Shown here piece after piece: positions 16,230 to 25,153 of a stretch of 64,000 nucleotides of DNA (the stretch's first letter is position 1; the number at the start of each line of letters is the position of its first letter). The stretch comes from UBA4720 sp038227135 (GTDB taxonomy: Bacteria; Gemmatimonadota; Gemmatimonadetes; Gemmatimonadales; Gemmatimonadaceae). The notes under the pieces were generated by a model, which saw only the letters and a list, made by a program, of their open reading frames with translations, had not been told where the DNA came from and did no database searches. Position numbers and translations under genes: made by a program. The DNA lies in assembly GCA_038227135.1 (NCBI GenBank), contig JBBRQC010000007.1:28966-92965 (forward strand), in the 5' to 3' direction.

Positions 16230-16951
16230 CAGATCCTCCCGGTGAGACTCCACCAGCGCAGACGCCAGACCATCCAGATCGCCTCGCGCATGATCCGCTT
16301 CGACATTTTGCTGACGCCTTCGGTACGGTCGACAAAAATGATCGGTATCTCCACGAGGCGGAAACCGTGTTTCCAGACTCGGTAAGACATCTCGATTTGA
16401 AACGCGTAACCATTTGATTTGACAGAGTTTAGATCAATCGTTTCAAGTACATTCCGACGAAAGCACTTGAACCCGCCCGTCGTATCGAAAATCGGCAGGC
16501 CAGTTATCGCTCGCGCGTAGATGTTGGCCGAATAGCTGAGAAAGAGCCTGCTCATTGGCCAGTTGACGACGTTGACGTGGCCGTCCTGGTAGCGGGAACC
16601 CAGCACGAGGTCGGCATCCTTTATCGCTTCGAGGAACTCTGGCAGGCGCTCGGGATTGTGCGAGAAATCGGCATCCATCTCGAAGATCAGAGCGTATTTC
16701 CGCTCGAGTGCCCAGTGAAAGCCTGCCTTATATGCGGTTCCGAGACCCAGCTTCGACTGGCGATGAAGGATGTGAACTCTAGGATTGTTGGCCGCGATCG
16801 CGTCGACAATTGCTCCCGTTCCGTCGGGCGAGCCGTCGTCCACGACCAGGACATCGAGTGACGCATCCTGCGCCAGGATCGCGGGGATGAGCCGCGCAAT
16901 GTTGAACCGCTCGTTATAGGTCGGCACAATGACCAGGGCACGATCAGGCAA
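16229..16951 (-). CDS. Polyprenol-phosphate sugar (mannose/glucose) transferase
   Basis: 240-residue GT2 enzyme of the DPM1 type without C-terminal membrane helices. Motifs: LVIVPTYNERFNIARLI, VLVVDDGSPDGTGAIVD, the DxD-type MDADFSHNPERLPEFL and the C-terminal EIPIIFVDRTEGVSKMS. Such enzymes load a sugar onto polyprenyl phosphate at the cytoplasmic face. I place the start at TTG 16951 (MPDRALVIVPTYNE), preceded by GGAGAG and overlapping the YfhO-like gene by 8 bases; the longer frame upstream lies wholly inside that gene. Next to a YfhO-like protein, which may use such lipid-linked sugars, a shared envelope-glycosylation role is likely (inference). Confidence 0.9.
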   Translation of the reverse strand: MPDRALVIVPTYNERFNIARLIPAILAQDASLDVLVVDDGSPDGTGAIVDAIAANNPRVHILHRQSKLGLGTAYKAGFHWALERKYALIFEMDADFSHNPERLPEFLEAIKDADLVLGSRYQDGHVNVVNWPMSRLFLSYSANIYARAITGLPIFDTTGGFKCFRRNVLETIDLNSVKSNGYAFQIEMSYRVWKHGFRLVEIPIIFVDRTEGVSKMSKRIMREAIWMVWRLRWWSLTGRI

Positions 16952-19361
16952 GGACTCTCCGATCGCGCCAGATACCCGCGCCAAGCATGAAGAACCCGAA
17001 GAGTATGGCAAACCAGGTAATCACCTTGCCGTGCTGGTAGCTTGGGCTGGTGAAGTCGAGGTGTACGCTTCGCGCACCAGCTGGCAGCTCGACGCCTATG
17101 AAGGCTAAATCAGCGCGCCCGATTTGAGCCGACTTTCCGTCGACGGTCGCCTTCCAGCCAGGGTAATAATTTTCCGACACGACCAGCGAAGCTCCGTCCG
17201 GCGCCGGCGCGCTCAAGTCGATCTGCACGTTGCCGGGCTCGTAATGGCTGACGCTCGTCGTCACGGAAAGCGGCGCCGGAAGCGTCTGCACTCCCGTGCT
17301 CGCCCGCACCTTCGATGAGGTATCGAAGAGCGCCGCTCGGGTCAGGTCGAATCGTGGGTTGAGAACCGTCGCCAGGACCTGATCGTCGGGGGCCTTCACT
17401 GCTACGGGTGTGAGCCAGGAATACGGACTGGCCGTGCTCAGTCTGTAGAGGTAGACGACGTCCCCGGACGCATTCCGAACAGGCCCCTTCGCGAGCGCAA
17501 AGTTTGGCAGGAATGGTATCTGCGGAATGTTGGTCAACAGATACTTCGTATTGGTCAGCTGCAAAACGTTCGGGTTGAACAACTGCTGAGGGTTCGTCCT
17601 TGCGCCAGTCAGCTCGTTGTACCGCCCTATCTGGTTCCCGTGATACCCGAGCACGTTCCTGATTCTGTGCGTCATGAGAGCATCGCCGGTGAGAAATGCG
17701 TCCGGCTGCGCGGGCTGCTCGAAGAGTACGGCCAGCACCCGCACCGGCTGCGACTCGGCCTTTAGCACCTCGACGATCGGATCACTTGCGTAGATCACCT
17801 TCGCCGGGGCCGAGAACATCCAGTACAGCCTTTCCACGGTCCACAGATCGATCGTCATGAGCGCGGCGACTCCCCACGCTGCTGCTCTCGTGGAAATCCT
17901 CCCCTGCAGCGTCGCGAGCGCCAACGCGACCGCGAGCGCTATGAACGCGAAGGAGCGCCACGCGCCGGCCACCAGTGATCCGGCGTTCGCGCGAACGGCA
18001 TCGATCTGCCGGTCGTCGGCAAAGGACTCGGCGAAGCTGGTGAGCGCGCCCGTCGACGCCAGAAGCGCGATTGCGCCCGCGGCGATCAGCCACCCGATCA
18101 GGTACTTGCGGCCAACCCGACCCTCGAGAAAGCGCTCCGCGCCCGCGCACGCGAGAATGGAAATCGCGAGCGTCCCGATAAAGAAAATCGTCGCCGGCGC
18201 CCGGAAATACTTGGTGCCGGGGATGATCGCGTACGGGACGTGATAGAACGGCGTAGCGCCGCCCAGGGACCAAAGCACCGTGACGAACAGCGTCGCCGAC
18301 CAGAAAATGATCTGCTTCCGGCGAGGGTCCGCGCGCAATCCGATAAAGGCCGCCCCGGCAAGGAGCAGCACCACCGCGCCGACGTAATCGCTATGCAGGT
18401 GAATTCCGTTCCGTCCCCAGTAATTGTTGAGCATGCCGGAGAACTGCGGCAGGTAAGCGTTCAGCAGTTCCTCCGGCGGCCACGCGTAAGACGTGGCCGC
18501 GCCGTAATCGGCGAGGCCCCCTGCCCTGGGAGACCACGATACGTACTCGCGGACGGGAAGAAATTGCACCGCGCCGATGGCCAGTCCCACAACGACTGCG
18601 CCAAGAGCTGCTGCCAGGCGCTTCACCGCGCTCGATCGTGGAAGTGTTCGACCGTCCACTGACGACAAGGCCAGAAAAAGCGCGTATGCGCCAGAGGCAA
18701 GCAACGTGTACTGCAGGAGCTGAGGGTGCGGAGCCAGCACGCATAACCCGATAGTCAGAGCGAACGCGCCCCAACTCCACTTTTTCCCCTCACGAATTCC
18801 CCGGTGAAGGAACCACAGCGCCAGAGGAAAGAGTGCGCTAACGAACAGCTTGCCGTCGTGCCCCGGCGAAACGTACGATGCGATCTGTCCACTCATCATG
18901 TAGGCGATCCCGCCGATGATCGAACCGTAAAACCCGTAACCCAGTACGCGCAGGAAACCGAAGGTGAAGAGTCCCGACAGAAAAATGTGGAGGATGAAGC
19001 CCCACGTCATTGCCACATCGGTCGGGAGAAACATCCTGAGTAGGAACGTTGGATAGAAGACGTCGCCGTGCATCGCGGCGATGTACGGCATTCCGCCGAA
19101 GAGATACGGATTCCAGAGGGGAAAATGGCCGGTTGCTCTGAGGGTGCTGGCCGCGAATTCCCGGAACGCGTAGCCGGCGATGTACTGATCGCTGTACGGG
19201 TTTACGAGAAAGTTTCCAGCTAGCGCTGGATACGCCATCGACAAGGTGCACAGCGCATAGACGAGGGATGCCCAGCCGAACGCGAAACGCGGCGCCGAAA
19301 GCGCCGCGAATGTGCTAGCGGACTCTGGCGTGGATCGGAACTTCTCTCGAGGCTGGGCCAT
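16944..19361 (-). CDS. YfhO-like polytopic membrane protein
   Basis: 805 residues. The first two thirds are about 12 membrane helices, and the C-terminal third is a soluble beta-rich domain with the family signature VVSENYYPGWKATVDGK, closed by a final membrane helix before RDRRVLA. YfhO-family proteins are GT-C-like and act in glycosylation of cell-envelope polymers using lipid-linked sugars. The N-terminal loops contain Asp-bearing segments such as PYSDQYIAGYAFREF and a GDVFYPTF stretch, typical of the fold. It starts with ATG 6 bases after the flippase-like gene and overlaps the next gene by 8 bases. Confidence 0.88.
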   Translation of the reverse strand: MAQPREKFRSTPESASTFAALSAPRFAFGWASLVYALCTLSMAYPALAGNFLVNPYSDQYIAGYAFREFAASTLRATGHFPLWNPYLFGGMPYIAAMHGDVFYPTFLLRMFLPTDVAMTWGFILHIFLSGLFTFGFLRVLGYGFYGSIIGGIAYMMSGQIASYVSPGHDGKLFVSALFPLALWFLHRGIREGKKWSWGAFALTIGLCVLAPHPQLLQYTLLASGAYALFLALSSVDGRTLPRSSAVKRLAAALGAVVVGLAIGAVQFLPVREYVSWSPRAGGLADYGAATSYAWPPEELLNAYLPQFSGMLNNYWGRNGIHLHSDYVGAVVLLLAGAAFIGLRADPRRKQIIFWSATLFVTVLWSLGGATPFYHVPYAIIPGTKYFRAPATIFFIGTLAISILACAGAERFLEGRVGRKYLIGWLIAAGAIALLASTGALTSFAESFADDRQIDAVRANAGSLVAGAWRSFAFIALAVALALATLQGRISTRAAAWGVAALMTIDLWTVERLYWMFSAPAKVIYASDPIVEVLKAESQPVRVLAVLFEQPAQPDAFLTGDALMTHRIRNVLGYHGNQIGRYNELTGARTNPQQLFNPNVLQLTNTKYLLTNIPQIPFLPNFALAKGPVRNASGDVVYLYRLSTASPYSWLTPVAVKAPDDQVLATVLNPRFDLTRAALFDTSSKVRASTGVQTLPAPLSVTTSVSHYEPGNVQIDLSAPAPDGASLVVSENYYPGWKATVDGKSAQIGRADLAFIGVELPAGARSVHLDFTSPSYQHGKVITWFAILFGFFMLGAGIWRDRRVLA

Positions 19362-19367
19362 GAGCGA

Positions 19368-20297
19368 TCAGCGTGATAAGGATTTTCTGGTGGCGCCGGA
19401 TGCGACGTAAAGCCCGCTCGGCACGAGCTCGACTACCGTCAGCCATAACCGAGCCGCGATCGCGACGAGAGCGGCGTCCGCTTCGTTGGCAAGACCGAGC
19501 TGCGTCATGAATGCCGCCAGCGTGAACTCTCTCACTCCCAGACCGGCCGGCGCGATCGGCGAGATGAAACCCAGGATGTACGCAGCGGTGTAAACTGCGA
19601 CGTATGAGGAAATTTCGCCAGGCGAAGCTCCCAGCAGGCCGCGGACAAAAAGCTGGAACGCGAGTCCGTAGAGGAGCCAGGACAACGTGCTCACAATCGC
19701 CGCGGTCCAGATGCTGGTCGCCGGGACGGTCGGAGGCAGAATGTCTCTTCCTATCAATCCGCCGATCCAGACCGCGAGCGGCGGCAGGAATCTTGGCGCG
19801 CTGAGGAGTAACACAACGAGCACCAACACGCTGACTCCAACGAGGACGGGTTGTCCGAGAAGCTTTGCGCCCGTCACCATTACGATCGCGGTTCCCGTCA
19901 CCAGACTCACCGTCTGCATTATTACCGAAGATCCGGCTGCGGCGAGGGCCGAAAGTCCGCGGCCTCTCGCCATCACTCCCATCGCTGTCAGCGACCAGAT
20001 ATTTCCTGGGACGTACCTCCCCAGGTTGGAAACAAACCAGATCCGCGCCGCTTGTGGGAAAGGCACATGCGAATCCCACGCGCCGAGGACGCGGCGCCAG
20101 CCCTCGATGAGGAGTGCGTAGGCGAGCAATACGAGAACCGTTGCCGCTCCGATCCACTGCCATCCGAACTGGATGTGGGATAGCCTCGGCTCGACTTTAT
20201 TCCACTGAACCGCGAGCGAGCGTGCGGCGAAGAAAAGGACTATGGCAGCGAAAGCCCACTGCGCGAGCTTGAATAGCCTACGACGCGTGAGCGCCAA
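19368..20297 (-). CDS. Flippase-like (LPG synthase transmembrane region, UPF0104) protein
   Basis: 309 residues, about eight membrane segments, of the family that includes the transmembrane half of MprF and AglD-associated proteins. Typical features are SNLGRYVPGNIWSLTAMGV and the C-terminal ISPIAPAGLGVREFTLAAFM. Family members move or modify lipids and lipid-linked sugars; the direct substrate here is unknown. The start is TTG at 20297, overlapping the end of the GT4 gene by 20 bases. The setting among glycosyltransferases supports a lipid-linked sugar role. Confidence 0.88.
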   Translation of the reverse strand: MALTRRRLFKLAQWAFAAIVLFFAARSLAVQWNKVEPRLSHIQFGWQWIGAATVLVLLAYALLIEGWRRVLGAWDSHVPFPQAARIWFVSNLGRYVPGNIWSLTAMGVMARGRGLSALAAAGSSVIMQTVSLVTGTAIVMVTGAKLLGQPVLVGVSVLVLVVLLLSAPRFLPPLAVWIGGLIGRDILPPTVPATSIWTAAIVSTLSWLLYGLAFQLFVRGLLGASPGEISSYVAVYTAAYILGFISPIAPAGLGVREFTLAAFMTQLGLANEADAALVAIAARLWLTVVELVPSGLYVASGATRKSLSR

Positions 20298-21447
20298 TGA
20301 CCTGTTGGTATATGTCCGCGTAGCGCCGGGCTGCCGACTCCGGCGCGAAGGCAGAGAGTGCGTACAGGCGTCCTGCCCTGCCTAGATCACTACCGCGGCC
20401 GTCGCGCCCCAGCAAATCATCCAGCGTTCTGGCGAGAGCGGTCCGATCGCCGGCCGGGACGAGAAGCCCGGTCCGGTCGTGCTGAATCACGTCGCGAAGG
20501 CCTCCGGAATCGAAGGCGACAACGGGAGTCTCGCACAGAAGGGCTTCAACGGCGACCAACCCCAGGCCTTCCTCGGTCGACGGGACGACGACCGCTGAAG
20601 CATTCTGGTAAAGTCGCGGCAGCTCCGATTGGGAAAGCTGCCCGTGCCAGCGAACGCGCGAGCGGACGCCGAGATCCCGCGACAGCGTCTCGAGGGCACC
20701 GCGGCTTGGCCCGTCGCCGACGATGTCCAACGTCGCCTGCGTTCTCATCGCGGCGAGGGCGTGAAGCAAATGCTCGGCTCCCTTTTGCGGCACGAGTCTG
20801 CCGACAAAAAGAAGACGTTGTTGTCCATCGCGCGTGTCGCCCGGAGAAAATAGATCGGTGGAGACCGGCATGGGGGCAACTATCGGATTCACATCCGGCG
20901 CGAGCTCCTGGGTCTTGTCCTTCAGCCAACTCGACACCGTGGTCACTGCGGCAGAGTGCCTGAGCACGTGTCCAAACAACGGCTTCGCTACCCCGACGGA
21001 GCGCGCCAGGCGCACATCGGTGCCGTGAAGAGTCGTGACGAGAGGAATGTGTGAAAGACCGCCCACCCACGTTCCGACAACGCCGCTCGGGAACCACCAG
21101 TGGGCATGTACGACCTGGGGTTCCAAATTCCGGCGAGCGCGAACGGCCTGAACGAAGTCGGCGCCGAGGAAGCCGAGGAGGGCAAATTTCGCCGTCCACG
21201 AGGATGCGACGTCGCCCGCCATATTGCCCGTGTACGCGAGCTTCTCGAAGCGCCGCGGCGCGTATCGAAAGCGATCCACGGCTACACCCTCGATCTCATC
21301 TGACGCGGGAAGCCCAGGTCCGGCGGGCGCGACGACGTGCACATTCACATCCTCGGCCTTCAAGGCGACTGCCAGACGCAGGATGAACGAGCCGGCGGCG
21401 TCCCCTTCCCTTCGCGGAAACGAGTGCGTGAGAAACAATACGTTCAT
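20278..21447 (-). CDS. Family 4 glycosyltransferase
   Basis: 389-residue GT-B enzyme. The N-terminal half starts VLFLTHSFPRREGDAAGSF (acceptor domain). The C-terminal nucleotide-sugar domain has LLFVGRLVPQKGAEHLLHA and the E-x7-E motif in STEEGLGLVAVEALLCETP, followed by VVAFDSGGLRDVI. Retaining transfer from a nucleotide sugar to a glycan is expected; the sugar is not predictable. ATG start, 3 bases after the preceding GT2 gene. Confidence 0.92.
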   Translation of the reverse strand: MNVLFLTHSFPRREGDAAGSFILRLAVALKAEDVNVHVVAPAGPGLPASDEIEGVAVDRFRYAPRRFEKLAYTGNMAGDVASSWTAKFALLGFLGADFVQAVRARRNLEPQVVHAHWWFPSGVVGTWVGGLSHIPLVTTLHGTDVRLARSVGVAKPLFGHVLRHSAAVTTVSSWLKDKTQELAPDVNPIVAPMPVSTDLFSPGDTRDGQQRLLFVGRLVPQKGAEHLLHALAAMRTQATLDIVGDGPSRGALETLSRDLGVRSRVRWHGQLSQSELPRLYQNASAVVVPSTEEGLGLVAVEALLCETPVVAFDSGGLRDVIQHDRTGLLVPAGDRTALARTLDDLLGRDGRGSDLGRAGRLYALSAFAPESAARRYADIYQQVIGAHAS

Positions 21448-21450
21448 GTA

Positions 21451-22467
21451 CTATCTGGTGGTGGTCGTGTCGCGTTCCCGCGAGAGGTCCTCTACGCGCG
21501 CGCGGAGCTGGCTCAACTCAGCACGCTGCGCGGCTATCATCTCTCCGAGCAGACCCGTCGCGAAAAGCACCGCACCTACCGTCACACAGGTCTCGACCAG
21601 ATTCACGAGTGGGCGGAAGCCGACACCGCCGATCACGCGCCAGAGTATGGCGACAATTCCAACGATCACGCCAATGACGAACAGCACCGCTCCCAATAAT
21701 CCGAACAGAAGGAGAGGCTTCCTCGCAAATCGGAGCTCGAACCATACCGCAAGCATGTCGAGGACACCAACCGGAATGCGTCCTATGCCAAATTTCGACT
21801 GTCCGGCATTTCGTGGATAAAGCGGCACGGAGACCTCCGACAGGGAAAAACCATCGGCTGCGGCCATCACCACCATGTAGCGATGCCAATCAGGCCGGTT
21901 TGGAAGTGCGTCCATAACTTCACGCCTGTACGCCTTGACGGAATTGAGATCGCGGACGCCCACCTTGAATAGCGAGCGACTGAGTCTGTTGTAAATTCCG
22001 GAAACGAAAGCCTTCTCGTATTTCCCTTCCTTGTAGCCGGTTACGATGTCCGACTCACCCGCGAGGATCGGGGCGACCAGTCGCGGAATGTCTTCCGGCT
22101 TGTACTGCAGATCGGCGGGATAGAACACGAGGACGCTGCCGCGCGAATTCAGGTATCCTGTGCGGAGCGCATCGGCAATTCCGCGCCTCACCCCGTGCCG
22201 CACCGGGCGGAGAAACGGATACTCGGCGGCGAGTCGCTGGAGCACACTCCACGAGTCATCGACAGATCCATCGTCGATGACCACCACTTCATATCGACCG
22301 GGCGTCGCCGCAAAAGCCGCGCGTGCCTGCTCCATGAACAGAGGCAGGTTTTCGGCTTCGTCCTTGGCGGGGACAAGCACGCTCACCTCGGGACGACTCG
22401 CCGCAGGCTGAAGTGCAGAGCCGCCCTTGAGGCGCTGTGCCGCCTCGGCCCGCGACAACGACGTCAT
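21451..22467 (-). CDS. Family 2 glycosyltransferase with C-terminal membrane helices
   Basis: 338 residues. The GT2 catalytic domain (SVLVPAKDEAENLPLFME, VVIDDGSVDDSWSVL, YPADLQYKPEDI in place of a classic DxD loop, VKAYRREVMDAL) is followed by two membrane helices (about residues 235-310, LLLFGLLGAVLFVIGVIVG and the VGAVLFATGLLG region). A C-terminal charged helix comes last (AELSQLRARVEDLSRERD). This matches ArnC/GtrB-type polyprenyl-phosphate glycosyltransferases. ATGA overlap with rpoN. It takes the place where proteobacteria usually have hpf after rpoN. Confidence 0.9.
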   Translation of the reverse strand: MTSLSRAEAAQRLKGGSALQPAASRPEVSVLVPAKDEAENLPLFMEQARAAFAATPGRYEVVVIDDGSVDDSWSVLQRLAAEYPFLRPVRHGVRRGIADALRTGYLNSRGSVLVFYPADLQYKPEDIPRLVAPILAGESDIVTGYKEGKYEKAFVSGIYNRLSRSLFKVGVRDLNSVKAYRREVMDALPNRPDWHRYMVVMAAADGFSLSEVSVPLYPRNAGQSKFGIGRIPVGVLDMLAVWFELRFARKPLLLFGLLGAVLFVIGVIVGIVAILWRVIGGVGFRPLVNLVETCVTVGAVLFATGLLGEMIAAQRAELSQLRARVEDLSRERDTTTTR

Positions 22468-23930
22468 ACGCGTTTCCGCATTCTGGCTGAAAGCACGCCA
22501 AGCTGGTCCCGGTATTTCGCGACTGTCCGCCGCGCGATCTGGACGCCGCTTTCGCGAAGGATGTTCACGATTGCCTGGTCGGTGAGCGGATGCTTGGGGT
22601 CTTCTTCCTGGACCAGTTTCTGGAGCTGTGCCTTGATGCCGCGGGCGGAGACGTCTTCGCCGTCCGAAGTAGCGAGCCCGGACGAAAAGAAGAACTTGAG
22701 TGGGAGCACACCGCGTGGAGTCTGGACGAACTTCTCGTTGGTGACTCGGCTGACGGTGGATTCGTGCATGCTGATGACCTCCGCGACCTCGCGGAGTGTG
22801 AGGGGCTTCAGGTACTGAATTCCCTTCTCGAAAAATTCGCGCTGCCGTTCGACGATGTAATTCATGACCTTGAGCATCGTCTGCCGACGTTGCTCGATCG
22901 CCTGAATCATCCAGTTGGCCGAGTTGAGCTTGTTGGAGATGAACTCCTTGTTCTCGCCGTCGAACTTCTTCTTGTCCCGTGCGATCTCCTGATAGGCGCG
23001 ACTCAGCTTCAGCCGCGGGAGGTTGGCGTCGTTGAGAAAGACGTGATACCGATCGTCGATCTTCTCGACAATCAGGTCGGGGATGATGTAGTTGTCGTCA
23101 CGGGATCCGTACTGGAGTCCCGGTTTCGGATCGAGCTTGGCGATTTCGTCCGCGGCCTTCTGCACGTCCCCCGCGCTGATTCCGAAGCGCTTGGAGATCT
23201 CGCTCCACCGGTGGTTGATCAGCTCCTCGAAGCAATCACGAACGAGGCGGTACGGGACCGACTGCTCGAGACCGGCTTCCTTGAGCTGTAGAAGGAGACA
23301 CTCCCTGAGATCCTGGGCGCCAACGCCGGGCGGATCCAGATTCTGGATTGTGCCCAGCATCCTCTGTCCTTCCTCCAGTGTATAGAGCGGAAGGTCGTCG
23401 GTCTCGCGCCCCGCTTCTTCGGCCGCCTTCGTCACCACTTCGTTTAGCGCGCGAACTATATCATCAACGCCAGAAGCGAGATAGCCATCATCGTTAATGT
23501 TGCCTATGAACTCGTCGGCAAGGAGCGTCTGCCTCGGAGTCAGCTCGAGCAGGCTGACCTGATCGCGCAGGTGGTCACTCAGATCGCGCGTGGCAACGGT
23601 TACGGGCTCGAAGTACTCGCGCTCTTCATGTTCTTCGCGCCGGCCTCCGGCGGTGTCGAAGCCATCGAGGAGGATCTCCTCCCAATCGATCTCGCCGGCT
23701 CGCTCGTCCTCTGTTTCAGCCTGCGCCGGCTCTTCGGCTTCGCCTTCCTGCTCCTCCTCCTCATCCTCCGCCTCGACGAGGTCTAGAAACGGGTTGTTCA
23801 GCAGCTCCTGCTTGAGATGCTGCTGGAGGTCCAGCAGGGGCATGTACAGCAGATCCATCGCCTGGTAAAGGCGTGGATTGATCTTGAGCTCCTGGCGGAG
23901 CTGAGTCGATTGATTGAGACCCGGCTTCAA
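22464..23930 (-). CDS. rpoN: RNA polymerase sigma-54 factor
   Basis: 488 residues. Region I (KPGLNQSTQLRQELKINPRL, then MDLLYMPLLDLQQHL), a very acidic region II (about residues 55-85, EAEDEEEEQEGEAEEPAQ), the core-binding domain, a helix-turn-helix (LREVAEVISMHESTVSRVTN) and the RpoN box ARRTVAKYRD at residues 466-475, which reads the -24 promoter element. Starts with TTG in a TTGA overlap with lptB; the lptB-rpoN order matches that of proteobacteria. Activators (bEBPs) are not in this window. Confidence 0.97.
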   Translation of the reverse strand: MKPGLNQSTQLRQELKINPRLYQAMDLLYMPLLDLQQHLKQELLNNPFLDLVEAEDEEEEQEGEAEEPAQAETEDERAGEIDWEEILLDGFDTAGGRREEHEEREYFEPVTVATRDLSDHLRDQVSLLELTPRQTLLADEFIGNINDDGYLASGVDDIVRALNEVVTKAAEEAGRETDDLPLYTLEEGQRMLGTIQNLDPPGVGAQDLRECLLLQLKEAGLEQSVPYRLVRDCFEELINHRWSEISKRFGISAGDVQKAADEIAKLDPKPGLQYGSRDDNYIIPDLIVEKIDDRYHVFLNDANLPRLKLSRAYQEIARDKKKFDGENKEFISNKLNSANWMIQAIEQRRQTMLKVMNYIVERQREFFEKGIQYLKPLTLREVAEVISMHESTVSRVTNEKFVQTPRGVLPLKFFFSSGLATSDGEDVSARGIKAQLQKLVQEEDPKHPLTDQAIVNILRESGVQIARRTVAKYRDQLGVLSARMRKRV

Positions 23931-25153
23931 GAGACGGTCACCTCGTCCCTTTCGCGGGAGAAGCGCTCGCGGAGACGCGCAGTAAGTGTTGGGCCCAGAT
24001 AGATATCGGCAACTGTGTCATCGAAAACCAGCTCGCGCACGGTTCCGGAAACTTTAACCTGTCCATCGAACATAATGTACGCACGGTCCACTATATCGAG
24101 GGTCTGCTCGACGTTGTGATCGCTGATGAGGACGCCGATCCCACGGTGGCGCAGTCCCGCGACAATTGTCTGAATGTCGTGTACCGCGATCGGATCAACG
24201 CCTGCAAAAGGCTCGTCGAGCATCATGAATTTCGGGTCCGTGACCAGCGCGCGAGTGATTTCGAGCCGGCGGCGCTCCCCGCCGGAAAGTGCGTAAGCCT
24301 TGCTCTTGCGCAGACGCTTGATAGTTAGCTCATCGAGAAGTTTTTCCAGCCGCTCCGAGCGCTCCGCTGGAGTCAGCGGGAGAGTCTCGAGAATGGCCAT
24401 AATGTTGTCCTCGACGGAGAGCTTTCTGAAGATCGAAGGCTCCTGCGAAAGATACCCAATTCCCCGTCGTGCCCGCTCGTACATTGGCAGCCTGGTGATG
24501 TCCTGGCCGTCGAGCAGGATTCGGCCCGAAAGGGGGTCAATGAGGCCGACGATCATGTAGAAGGTCGTTGTTTTTCCCGCTCCGTTGGGACCAAGCAGCC
24601 CGACAATTTCACCCTGTTGAAGCCTGAGTGCTACGTCGTTCACGACTTTTCGCCCGCGGTAGATCTTGGTGAGCCCTTCGGCCTCCAGGACGCTTCCCCC
24701 GATCAGCCTCGGCTTTGGAGGCGTCGACAAGGCGAGGCGAGAATGTTCCCCCGTCTCGCGCATCGCCTCCGCGAATTCAGCCCGGTGCGGCGCGATATCG
24801 TTCCACAAGGCGGGAGCAATCCGAACAGCCGCGTCGTCGCGCTCCACATCGCCGTCCAACGGAAGCAGCACACCAGACTCGACGAGCCGAGGCAGAACAG
24901 ATGTTGCGAGATACGCCCGCACTTCATCCTGGCCCAGCCTTCCTGCTTCGCGCCCGACGTCGAGACCTTTCGCCCGCAGGGCCCGCAGGTAGTCGTCGCG
25001 GTAGTTCGCGGCGATGTCCTTCACTATCGCGACGCCGAGCGCATCGGCGGCTCTCACGATCGCGTGTAGTGCCAATCCGTCTAGACGATCCGTTTGCGAG
25101 CGGCTGTCCAGAATCTTTCGGATGCTGTCCGGAAGGTTGCCCCCGCCGGTCAC
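23927..25153 (-). CDS. lptB: LPS export ABC ATPase LptB with extra N-terminal domain
   Basis: The C-terminal 250 residues are a standard LptB: Walker A GPNGAGKT (188-195), signature LSGGERRRLEITRAL (from 289), Walker B FMMLDEPFAGVDP (Asp313, Glu314) and H-loop His346. LptB powers LPS extraction from the inner membrane with LptFG. Residues 1-153 are an addition not found in ordinary LptB (about 240 residues). They are helical and end in a short strand-rich part (GVLLPLDGD, AAVRIAPALW), possibly a winged-helix fold. The GTG start overlaps the lptA stop (GTGA), so the extension is very likely translated. No lptF or lptG in the window. Confidence 0.93.
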   Translation of the reverse strand: MTGGGNLPDSIRKILDSRSQTDRLDGLALHAIVRAADALGVAIVKDIAANYRDDYLRALRAKGLDVGREAGRLGQDEVRAYLATSVLPRLVESGVLLPLDGDVERDDAAVRIAPALWNDIAPHRAEFAEAMRETGEHSRLALSTPPKPRLIGGSVLEAEGLTKIYRGRKVVNDVALRLQQGEIVGLLGPNGAGKTTTFYMIVGLIDPLSGRILLDGQDITRLPMYERARRGIGYLSQEPSIFRKLSVEDNIMAILETLPLTPAERSERLEKLLDELTIKRLRKSKAYALSGGERRRLEITRALVTDPKFMMLDEPFAGVDPIAVHDIQTIVAGLRHRGIGVLISDHNVEQTLDIVDRAYIMFDGQVKVSGTVRELVFDDTVADIYLGPTLTARLRERFSRERDEVTVS

